DNA of 12,850 bases from the NCBI GenBank assembly GCA_003339415.1, contig PDHQ01000648.1:1-12850 (forward strand), in the 5' to 3' direction. A program made the position numbers and the translations under genes. The DNA is from Ophiocordyceps camponoti-saundersi (nom. inval.). Taxonomy: Eukaryota; Ascomycota; Sordariomycetes; Hypocreales; Ophiocordycipitaceae. Positions 1 to 7,932 of this stretch are shown here, piece after piece; position 1 is the stretch's first letter; every line of letters starts with the position of its first letter. The notes beneath the pieces were generated by a model. It had not been told where the DNA came from. It did not search any database and saw nothing but the letters and a program-made list of their open reading frames with translations.

Positions 1-3000
1 GATAAGAAGAGCAGTTAATAAGTTTGTCCCTTAGGGGATAAGAAGAGCAGTTAACGGGTTTATCCCTTAGGGGATAAGAAGAGCAGTTAACGGGTTTATC
101 CCCTAGGGGATAAGAAGAGCAGTTAACGGGTTTATCCCCTAGGGGATAAGAAGAGCAGTTAACGGGTTTATCCCCTAGGGGATAAGAAGAGCAGTTAACG
201 GGTTTATCCCCTAAGGGACAAGAAGAGCAGTTAACGGGTTTATCCCTTAGGGGATAAGAAGAGCAGTTAATAAGTTTATCCCTTAGGGGATAAGAAGAGC
301 AGTTAACGGGTTTATCCCTTAGGGGATAAGAAGAGCAGTTAATAGGTTTATCCCCTAGGGGATAAGAAGAGCAGTTAACAGGTTTGTCCCTTAGGGGATA
401 AGAAGAGCAGTTAACGGGTTTGTCCCTTAGGGGATAAGAAGAGCAGTTAACAAGTTTATCCCTTAGGGGATAAGAAGAGCAGTTAACGGGTTTATCCCTT
501 AGGGGATAAGACTAAGGGACAAGAAGAGTAGTTAACGGGTTTGTCCTTTAGGGGATAAGAAGAGCAGTTAACAGGTTTATCCCCTAGGGGACAAGAAGAG
601 TAGTTAATAAGTTTATCCCTTAGGGGATAAGAAGAGCAGTTAACGGGTTTATCCTTTAGGGGATAAGAAGAGCAGTTAATAAGTTTATCCCCTAGGGGAT
701 AAGAAGAGCAGTTAACAAGTTTATCCCTTAGGGGATAAGAAGAGCAGTTAACGGGTTTATCCCTTAGGGGATAAGACTAAGGGATAAGAAGAGCAGTTAA
801 CGGGTTTGTCCCTTAGGGGATAAGAAGAGCAGTTAACAAGTTTATCCCTTAGGGGATAAGAAGAGCAGTTAACGGGTTTATCCCTTAGGGGATAAGAAGA
901 GCAGTTAATAGGTTTATCCCCTAGGGGATAAGAAGAGCAGTTAACGGGTTTATCCCTTAGGGGATAAGAAGAGCAGTTAATAAGTTTATCCCCTAGGGGA
1001 TAAGAAGAGCAGTTAATAAGTTTATCCCTTAGGGGATAAGAAGAGCAGTTAACGGGTTTGTCCCTTAGGGGATAAGACTAAGGGATAAGAAGAGCAGTTA
1101 ACGGGTTTATCCCTTAGGGGATAAGAAGAGTAGTTAACGGGTTTATCCCTTAGGGGATAAGAAGAGCAGTTAACAGGTTTATCCCCTAGGGGATAAGAAG
1201 AGACTAAGGGATAAGAAGAGCAGTTAACGGGTTTATCCCTTAGGGGATAAGAAGAGCAGTTAATAAGTTTATCCCATAGGGGATAAGAAGAGCAGTTAAT
1301 AAGTTTATCCCTTAGGGGATAAGAAGAGCAGTTAACGGGTTTATCCCTTAGGGGACAAGACTAAGGGACAAGAAGAGCAGTTAACGGGTTTATCCCCTAG
1401 GGGATAAGAAGAGCAGTTAACGGGTTTATCCCTTAGGGGACAAGAAGAGCAGTTAACGGGTTTGTCCCCTAGGGGACAAGAAGAGACTAAGGGATAAGAA
1501 GAGCAGTTAACGGGTTTATCCCTTAGGGGATAAGAAGAGCAGTTAATAAGTTTGTCCCTTAGGGGATAAGAAGAGCAGTTAACAGGTTTATCCCTTAGGG
1601 GATAAGAAGAGCCTAAGGGAATAAGAAGAGCAGTTAACGGGTTTGTCCCCTAGGGGATAAGAAGAGCCTAAGGGAATAAGAAGAGCAGTTAACAAGTTTG
1701 TCCCTTAGGGGATAAGAAGAGCAGTTAACGAGTTTGTCCCCTAGGGGATAAGAAGAGCAGTTAACAGGTTTATCCCCTAGGGGACAAGAAGAGCAGTTAA
1801 CAAGTTTATCCCTTAGGGGATAAGAAGAGCAGTTAACGGGTTTGTCCCTTAGGGGACAAGAAGAGCAGTTAACGGGTTTATCCCCTAGGGGATAAGAAGA
1901 CCTAAGGGAATAAGAAGAGCAGTTAATAAGTTTGTCCCTTAGGGGATAAGAAGAGCAGTTAACGGGTTTGTCCCCTAGGGGATAAGAAGAGCAGTTAACA
2001 AGTTTATCCCTTAGGGGATAAGAAGAGCAGTTAACGGGTTTGTCCCCTAAGGGACAAGAAGAGCAGTTAACGGGTTTATCCCTTAGGGGACAAGACTAAG
2101 GGACAAGAAGAGCAGTCAACAAGTTTGTCCCTTAGGGGACAAGAAGAGCAGTTAACAAGTTTGTCCCTTAGGGGACAAGAAGAGCAGTTAACGGGTTTGT
2201 CCCCTAGGGGACAAGAAAAGCAGTTAACGGGTTTGTCCCCTAGGGGACAAGAAGAGCAGTTAACGGGTTTGTCCCCTAGGGGACAAGAAGAGCAGTTAAC
2301 AGGTTTATCCCCTAGGGGATAAGAAGAGCAGTTAACAGGTTTATCCCCTAGGGGATAAGAAGAGCAGTTAACAAGTTTATCCCCTAGGGGATAAGAAGAG
2401 CAGTTAACAAGTTTATCCCCTAGGGGATAAGAAGAGCAGTTAACAAGTTTGTCCCTTAGGGGACAAGAAGAGCAGTTAACGGGTTTGTCCCCTAAGGGAG
2501 AAGAAGAGCAGTTAACAAGTTTATCCCCTAGGGGATAAGAAGAGCAGTTAACGGGTTTATCCCCTAAGGGATAAGAAGAGCAGTTAACGGGTTTATCCCC
2601 TAGGGGATAAGAAGAGCAGTTAACGGGTTTATCCCCTAGGGGATAAGAAGAGCAGTTAACGGGTTTATCCCTTAGGGGATAAGAAGAGCAGTTAACAAGT
2701 TTGTCCCCTAGGGGATAAGAAGAGCAGTTAACAAGTTTGTCCCCTAGGGGATAAGAAGAGCAGTTAATAAGTTTGTCCCTTAGGGGATAAGAAGAGCAGT
2801 TAACGGGTTTGTCCCCTAGGGGATAAGAAGAGCAGTTAACAAGTTTGTCCCCTAGGGGACAAGAAGAGCAGTTAACAAGTTTGTCCCTTAGGGGACAAGA
2901 AGAGCAGTTAACGGGTTTGTCCCCTAGGGGATAAGAAGAGCAGTTAACAAGTTTATCCCTTAGGGGATAAGAAGAGCAGTTAACGGGTTTATCTCCTAGG

Positions 3001-3346
3001 GGATAAGAAGAGCAGTTAACGGGTTTGTCCCCTAGGGGATAAGAAGAGCAGTTAACGGGTTTGTCCCCTCTAGGATAAGAAGAGCAGTTAACGGGTTTGT
3101 CCCCTAGGGGATAAGAAGAGCAGTTAACGGGTTTGTCCCTTAGGGGATAAGAAGAGCAGTTAACGGGTTTGTCCCCTAGGGGACAAGAAGAGCAGTTAAC
3201 AGGTTTATCCCCTAGGGGACAAGAAGAGCAGTTAACAGGTTTATCCCTTAGGGGATAAGAAGAGCAGTTAACGGGTTTGTCCCTTAGGGGACAAGGAGGG
3301 CAGTCACGTAGGTTATTATATATAATATAGGAGATAAGAAGAGGTA
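1..3346. repeat. 36-bp minisatellite, about 87 units
   Basis: Head-to-tail units of 36 bp begin at base 1, so the array continues left of the window. I count 87 unit junctions up to 3290, then a decayed unit and a last remnant (GATAAGAAGAG at 3333-3343). A typical unit reads GATAAGAAGAGCAGTTAAC, then GGGTTTATCCCCTAGGG. Joining two units creates the perfect 18-bp palindrome TTATCCCCTAGGGGATAA. Each unit also has a GTTAAC palindrome, and many carry TTAGGG at the centre instead of CTAGGG. Nearly all variation is transitions at a few sites: GGATAAG/GGACAAG, TTTATCC/TTTGTCC, AACGGG/AACAGG/AACAAG/AATAAG, and CCCCTAGG/CCCTTAGG. The left half is richer in the A/T forms. It could be a subtelomeric or other heterochromatic satellite; function is unknown. 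Confidence 0.97.
511..2107. repeat. Ten half-palindrome insertions within the minisatellite
   Basis: Ten extra pieces break the 36-bp phase. Five are 13 bp (ACTAAGGGAYAAG) at 511, 776, 1077, 1360 and 2095. Two are 18 bp (ACTAAGGGATAAGAAGAG) at 1203 and 1486. Two are 19 bp starting CCTAAGGGAATAAG at 1612 and 1667, and one is an 18-bp form of these at 1901. Each resembles the CTAAGGGATAAG half of a palindrome plus the start of a unit. Their summed length (157 bp) exactly restores the 36-bp phase between base 1 and base 3254, so few other indels exist. Intervals of 126 bp recur (1077 to 1203, 1360 to 1486, 1486 to 1612), suggesting that blocks of three units plus an insertion were copied together. 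Confidence 0.9.
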
Positions 3347-3350
3347 ACAA
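2076..3350 (-). other. Long open frame through the array, probably not a gene
   Basis: Because 36 is a multiple of 3 and no insertion lies between 2108 and 3289, one minus-strand frame stays open for 424 codons. It would encode a 12-residue repeat of the form C-P-L-G-D-K-P-V-N-C-S-S, with two cysteines per repeat. The frame has no ATG anywhere: its first codon is TTG at 3348-3350, which a fungal nuclear gene would not normally use. No signal peptide or non-repeat domain is present beyond about 20 residues at the start. It closes as soon as the phase breaks at 2095. A 65-codon plus-strand frame (2125-2322) exists for the same reason and also starts with TTG. I read both as arithmetic by-products of the repeat. 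Confidence 0.2.
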
Positions 3351-3405
3351 AATATGCTTAGTCGATAAGATAATTTATATATTATGTTATAAAAACTGAT
3401 TTTCT

Positions 3406-4140
3406 AGTCCTGGACCTATAGTCTAGACGTAAATCTGCCCCTACTATCGTAACGTATAGCTAAGTTTCCCCTTCGCCGAGTACGTATTATACGAGTTATA
3501 TTTTCTTAATTAGTTCCTCGAAGATTTCTAGTATTATCTTATCCGGGAACTTCCTTCGTACGAAAGGGAACGTTATACCGGTCTAGTTAACCTAGTACTA
3601 TATATAATTCGTAGCCGTATTAAAGTGCGAATCGAGCATCTTTTAGATCTTATCCTACCTCTTCTCGGGTCCTATATAGTAGAGGTAGTATAATTACGCG
3701 GGACCTATAAGGACGTCCGGAAAGATAGTATAATACTAGTCCTCGGTAATACTAATCCTTCGGTAGTATAATATAAAAAGCTTAGCTTTATCGTGCAGGA
3801 TATTATACGGTCGGCCTAAGTAATACTAGTCCTTTTGCTAACTTTTGCTAAATATAATTACTTTCTTAGGGGTGATCGGACCGTTATAAATTAGTTATAC
3901 GGGAGGAAGGACGAAGGCCGGGCTTTTTAGGATAATTACGAGAGCTATAGAGGGATCCGGAGTTTCCTTCGCTTTATACGGGATCGTCCTAGGAGTCGGG
4001 GTCGCGCTAGGAGTTATACGAGGAGGAGAAGCCTTATAGACCTCGATCGAAGGGATAATCTTTTATATATAAGAGCGGGCTCCGGTAAATAGTCTAAATA
4101 GAGCTTATCTACTAAGGCTTAGCTAAATAGAATAGCTAAA
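3406..4140 (-). pseudogene. Decayed retrotransposon Gag-like frame
   Basis: One minus-strand frame (codon starts at 3406, 3409 and so on) gives a coherent protein if TAG/TAA are read as former CAG/CAA/TGG. The clearest stretch, 3499-3549, is stop-free: F-P-D-K-I-I-L-E-I-F-E-E-L-I-K-K-I. It is followed by L-V-x-Y-V-L-G-E-G-E, and preceded by M-L-D-S-H-F-N-T-A-T-N and by F-P-D-V-L-I-G-P-A with aromatic residues after it. This order (short hydrophobic motif with G-x-A, then HF-T--N, then TF----FPDK---E----L, then Q--LG) resembles the Gag-like domain at the N-terminus of fungal LTR retrotransposon polyproteins. Further upstream (3870-4060) the frame is Pro/Ser/Thr-rich. Gag precedes Pol, and the Pol side would lie below 3406, where the minisatellite begins, so the element is cut off there. 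No LTR was found. Assignment is by remembered family pattern, not by a search. Confidence 0.5.
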
Positions 4141-5310
4141 TTCCCTATAAGATCTAGGGAGTTAGGGGTTATAAGTATATAAGAGGCTAATTCCGCCTCT
4201 TTAACCGGTAGATCTAAGAGGTCGGCGCTAGGATAACCTATATCCCGTTCTTAAATACTAAATTAATTAAAAGACCCGGAAAACGCGTTTTTAGGCGTTT
4301 CCTATAATTAAGATATATTACCGGTTATATTACGTGCTACGGGCTCGAGGGGCTTATCTTTATCTACGTCCTCCTCTTAATCTTAAACTATAGAGACCTA
4401 GCGTAAGACTTCTTAAGGTTAAGGTATATCTTTATAATCTTAGCGGTAAAAGACCTTCTTATTAGGGAGACTCGGTAAGAGTAGTATTATCTCGACTTAT
4501 TACTTATAAGTTACGGATAGCCGGCTAAAAGCGAGCGTAGGCGGTAAATAGGTGCTATCCGTAGAAGTATATCCTACGCTACGTAGCGACCCTAAATATA
4601 ATCTAAGCTATTATTTATTAAGTTATTAAGCTAGGGCGTATATAGGCACTAGAGATTAACTAATAAGGCGGCGTCCTTATTATTACTATTATCCTATATA
4701 GTTTACTTACTATCGGCGCGGTTTAATAATATAAATATCGCGAGCGCGTCCGATATAATAGTATAGTAAGAATAAGAGTAATATACTAATATAAAAAGGC
4801 TAGTAAAATAATAATATACGAGAACGCGGAGAGATATTAAATTATTACTATTAAAAAGGGTAGCATATAAGAAAGGAAAGAAAGAAAAAGAGAAAGGTAT
4901 ATATATTTTTTTTATATATTATTTTAATTTATGCCTAGCTAAGTCCGGATTTTCCTTTTTTCCTAGGGCGGCGAAGTATTTTATCTAAGCTATGCCTAAG
5001 TTACTAAGTAATAGTAAAAGACTTAATTATACTTACGCGGTGCGCGCACGTTATCTACTTACTACGTATTAGGCGTTAGGATACGTTAATAATAGTAATA
5101 GATATACTTAAAGGAAATAAATGTAAAACTAGAATATAATACTATTATTATATAGGATTTAATTAAATTATTTTCTATCTTTTTCTTTATCCTAGGAGCT
5201 CCTAAGGATTAGGATTATAAAAGTTATTTAGCGGGAGTAACGGGCACCCCTGCCTATAGATATATATCCCTCGTAGAGAAGACGGTCTTAAGGTAGTAAG
5301 GCTATTAGGT
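4141..5310. other. No gene seen; RIP-mutated AT-rich DNA
   Basis: All frames are broken by TAA/TAG and I recognise no protein motif. The stretch contains a purine-rich tract (about 4870-4897) followed by ATATAT and an 8-T run (4906-4913). A few CA/TG sites survive, almost all as GCA or TGC, for example GGTGCGCGCACG at 5039-5050. If the Gag-like fossil to the left belongs to an LTR element, its 5' LTR should fall here, but no second copy is in the window to define it. Confidence 0.6.
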
Positions 5311-5346
5311 CCGTATAGGTTTGCCGGGCCCTGCAAACCGTATAGG
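5311..5346. repeat. 22-bp near-palindrome flanked by a 9-bp direct repeat
   Basis: Arms GGTTTGC (5318-5324) and GCAAACC (5333-5339) surround CGGGCCCT, whose GGGCCC core is itself palindromic. The whole 22 bp is a palindrome with a single mismatched pair. The 9-mer CCGTATAGG occurs directly repeated at 5311-5319 and 5338-5346, overlapping both arms by two bases. The local GC content and four surviving CA/TG sites stand out against the surroundings. It could be a transposon end or footprint, or a hairpin; no matching copy elsewhere in the window was found. Confidence 0.8.
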
Positions 5347-5946
5347 TAAGTTAGGGTTATAGGCGTTAAAAGGGTTATTTAAACTAGCTTGCCTAATTTA
5401 ATAAATTTAATTAATTAGTATCACTTAGCTAGAAAGGGGTTAAAGGACTTACGGATCCTAGGAAGATTAGATTTATACGTATAAGAAGGGGTTAATTTCC
5501 TACCTATTATACGGCGAAGGCAGCCTCTATAAATATAGTGATTCCGAGCAGGGTTTAGTTAAATAGTCCCTTAACACGTTTCTTCTTCTAAAAGCTTATA
5601 TAGATTAGGATATAAAGGGTGGTTAAGACGAAGTAAGGGTTATTAATAGGTATATAGTATAGGTTAGTTTCCCTCGAAAGAGGGAGGAATTAAGCAAGTA
5701 ATTAGCCCCTAACCTTATCTTTATAGCTATTATAAAAACCGTATATTATAAGTTAAGTTTTAGAGAGGACTTATAGTAAAAACTCTACTAAACGGAATTA
5801 TAACTTTACTTTAAACCTTACACTTTTATACTATAAATTACTAATTTAAATTCTTATCTTAAAAATCTTAATAACTAGTTAAATAGTTCCTATTTTTCCT
5901 TTTACCTCTTATCTTATCTTTATATAAAAAACCGACTCTCTATTAA
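5347..5946. other. No gene seen
   Basis: Heavily RIP-mutated, with every frame closed. The right part (from about 5815) is T-rich and weakly resembles the leader of the 2.2-kb repeat, for instance ACTATAAATTAC here against ACTATAATAAATTACC at 8591 and 10803. It may therefore be the diverged left part of repeat copy A. Confidence 0.55.
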
Positions 5947-6037
5947 CCCCCCCCTATAAAGAATTACTATCTGGCCCCCCCCCCCCCTAATCCTCCACAA
6001 TCTAGTTATAAGCCTTAGACCTGCCTATCCCCCCCCC
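5947..6037. repeat. Cluster of poly-C runs at the left of repeat copy A
   Basis: C-runs of 8 (5947-5954), 13 (5975-5987) and 9 (6029-6037) lie within 91 bp. The 13-C run is followed directly by TAATCCTCCACAATC, and the same TAATCCTC motif follows C-rich sequence in the other copies (about 8788, 11000 and 12721). The runs are therefore a variable part of the repeat, longest in the fourth copy (18 C). Confidence 0.85.
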
Positions 6038-6052
6038 TAATAGTTATAAGAT

Positions 6053-6690
6053 TTAAATCTCCCTTTCGTCTAGCTTCTCCTTATTAAAGTTATATATAAA
6101 CATATCCGTACGTCCTCGTTTGCGGGGCGGTAGACCGTTAGCTACTATAAGTTTATCTTCAAGCCCTATTATTTTATCGTTACTAGTTAATATTAATAGT
6201 TATTCGATAAAGTTAGGTTAGGATATTATATAACTAAGGCGCTTATAAAGGGAGCGAAGCTAATTTATAGCAGATTAGAATTCCGTAACGATATTAAGAA
6301 ACGCCTATATAAGTAGTCGTATCTAGTAGGTAATATTAGTAAGAAAGTTATTATAAGCTTCGTTCCTAGCGGCTAAGTTATCCGCGATCTATCTAAGAGC
6401 GTCTAGGATTTTAGAAGATATATCGTTCTCGATATTTTCTTATTCTTTATAATTAAATAACGGTAGCGGCGTAAGATAGCTCTTAAGAATTAAACTTATA
6501 AGTTTATATAAAAGAAAGGGGGCGAGGAGGGGGGTTTATATCTAGATAAACTAGGACGTGAATATATCGTAAGTCGCTTAAACGAGTAAATTAGCGGCGT
6601 TATTATAAAAACGAAGAAAAATACCGGTAAAACGAACTATCTAAGAGAGGCGTCCGTTTACCCCTTTCTAAGGGATAGGGGTATTATAGC
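6053..6690 (-). pseudogene. Fossil frame of the 2.2-kb repeat, copy A
   Basis: Read on the minus strand from about 6690 down to a TAA at 6053-6055, about 212 codons stay in one frame without a shift; the stops inside fit RIP of CAA/CAG/TGG. Parts of the peptide are: P-L-E-R-G-K-R-T-P-L-L near the start, D-I-N-P-P-P-R-P-F-L-L in the middle, a hydrophobic, probably Trp-rich helical region (W inferred from TAG), then N-D-K-I-I-G-L-E-D-K-L-I-V-A-N-G-L. After this come a basic motif P-P-R-K-R-G-R (6110-6130) and a short acidic tail ending E-I before the stop. The basic motif looks like a nuclear localisation or AT-hook-like sequence. I do not recognise the family. The plus strand in the same codon register is about equally stop-poor (for example K-A-L-I-K-G-A-K-L-I), so the strand is an inference from the conserved stop and the tail. 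Confidence 0.4.
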
Positions 6691-7162
6691 CTTATAAGGC
6701 TATAAATCTAAATAGAGAAAACGATAAGATTAGTATTGATTAAAAATAACTATAAAAGGCGTTTATATTTTATAATAAGATAAGATAAGATACTATAAAA
6801 TCTAATAATTAGAAAAGGAAAAAGAGAAGTAAAAGGTAGGGAAAGAAAAGAAGAAGAAGGACGCTATACGCTATTACTTATACTCTATAGCCGCTATCTC
6901 TATAATTAATTAAATACTTAAAAAGGAAGGAGCGTTATCTTAGATAGAAAGGCGGACTCCTTATAGGTCCGAAGATATCCGGCCGGACGGGTTAATCCGA
7001 GGAAGCCGAAAGGAATAGGCGGATAGAAAAAGTAAAAGCGAAGGGAGAGAAGAAGACGGAAACGAACGGGAAAAACAAGATCTTAGGGAAGATAAGGTCG
7101 AGAGGGAAGAGGAAGTATAAAGAAATAAACGGGCAGAAAAGAAGAAGACAGCTAAGCAGTAT
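6691..7162. other. Purine-rich stretch, possible Lys/Glu/Arg-rich fossil
   Basis: The plus strand is rich in GAA, AAG and AGG. In the frame with E-D-K-V-E-R-E-E-E-V (from about 7090) it would give a charged, coiled-coil-like peptide running into Y-N-F-G-V-F-F at 7159-7182. The same charged segment recurs at about 9857-9900 and 12463-12510, and the block from about 6975 matches one starting near 12352. No complete gene can be drawn. A short degenerate run of ATAAG near 6777-6790 corresponds to the 10-bp tandem repeat of copies B and C. Confidence 0.45.
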
Positions 7163-7490
7163 AACTTCGGCGTCTTCTTTATTTATCTTTAACGAATATA
7201 TTAAAGGAGCAGGGCTACTATAAAGAAAGGTACGTTAGGGAGTATACTAGTAAGAGCCGAAGAGAGGTAAAACGAATTATTATATCGTAAAAAAACCGTA
7301 AGTAAAAGAGGAGCGGCTCTTCTCTTTTAATAATACCTAGGAAAATAATTTTAATATAGGAAAGGATAATAATAGCGCCTTAATATAGAAGTAGAAAATA
7401 CGAGTAATTCTAAGTAATATAAGGTAATCTGTATAATTCGTAGTAATTTATAACGGTAGGAAAAGAAAAAGTATTATATAGCTAGGTAAT
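7163..7490. repeat. Shared segment, copy 1 of 3
   Basis: This segment recurs at 8164-8507 and about 10375-10720. Anchors seen in all three are AACTT-GCGTCTTC at the left, AAAGAA/AAGGAA followed by GTGCG/TACG-like sequence, a GGCTCTTCTC or AGCTCTTCTC motif, CTAAGTAATATAAGGTAATC and AATTCGTAG near the right. In this copy the right end (TATATAGCTAGGTAATAG, from 7475) leaves the alignment early. In one plus frame it reads A-E-E-R-x-N-E-L-L-Y-R-K-K-T, which matches A-E-x-K-x-N-E-A-L-R-S-K-K-T in copy 2, so the segment may come from the charged end of a plus-strand gene. Confidence 0.8.
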
Positions 7491-7567
7491 AGAAAGAAAG
7501 GATAGTATATTAAAATAGTAAAATAGTCGAGCTTAATTTAACCTAAGGATAATAATCCGTGTAGGAA

Positions 7568-7584
7568 GGGGGGGGGGGGGGGGG
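7568..7584. repeat. Poly-G run of 17
   Basis: Seventeen consecutive G, directly before TCGTGCTAAC. It marks the left edge of a stretch with many more surviving CA/TG sites. It is the opposite strand polarity of the poly-C runs elsewhere in the window, which would fit an element or segment in inverted orientation, but no inverted match beyond the homopolymer was found. Confidence 0.95.
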
Positions 7585-7668
7585 TCGTGCTAACTTATAG
7601 CCCTAGCTAAGCTTAGCGTGCCTTTTATACCTGCCTACTAAGTCTATTACTAATAACGCAGATAAAGG

Positions 7669-7932
7669 GGCATTAACCCTCCGTCTCTAAAAGCCTTATT
7701 AAGGCATAATTTAACCGGCAAAAAACCCTCGCGGGTAGTAGAAAACTAGCATCGTGCTATCCTTAGCTATTAATAGAGCCGAAAAGATAGATAAAGGCTA
7801 TATAGGGCATATAAGACGTAGGAGAAGAAGGAAAACCGGCAGGCCGAGCATACGCTTAAGGCTAGAGAAAGATTAAAAAAGAAGAAAGCTATCTTAAGGT
7901 AGAAAAGGTAAAAGGCCTATAAGGGCAGCGGC
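7669..7932 (+). pseudogene. Unidentified, less mutated fossil frame
   Basis: A single plus-strand frame reads N-P-P-S-L-K-A-L-L-R-H-N-L-T-G-K-K-P-S-R, then V-V-E-N, then, past a few TAG/TAA codons, a highly charged region containing A-R-E-R-L-K-K-K-K-A-I-L and A-Y-K-G-S-G. The pattern is a short ordered part followed by a basic coiled-coil-like tail, as found at the end of some fungal transposases, but I cannot name a family. The surrounding DNA keeps about a dozen CA/TG sites in 280 bp, far more than its neighbours, so it probably arrived later than the repeats on either side. It lies between shared-segment copies 1 and 2, whose spacing (1001 bp) differs from the 2.2-kb period. Confidence 0.35.

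Noticed and set aside
2125..2322. 65-codon plus-strand open frame with a 12-residue repeat
   Set aside because: It starts with TTG, lies wholly in the minisatellite, and is open only because the unit length is a multiple of three.
1..3346. CRISPR array
   Set aside because: Units are contiguous 36-mers with no unique spacers, and the flanking DNA is fungal in character.
1..3346. Interstitial telomere array
   Set aside because: TTAGGG occurs once per 36 bp as a variant of the palindrome centre and never as consecutive hexamers.
5947..6037. Sequencing or assembly gap filler at the C-runs
   Set aside because: The runs sit at the same motif in several repeat copies, so they are more likely real, though their exact lengths are uncertain.
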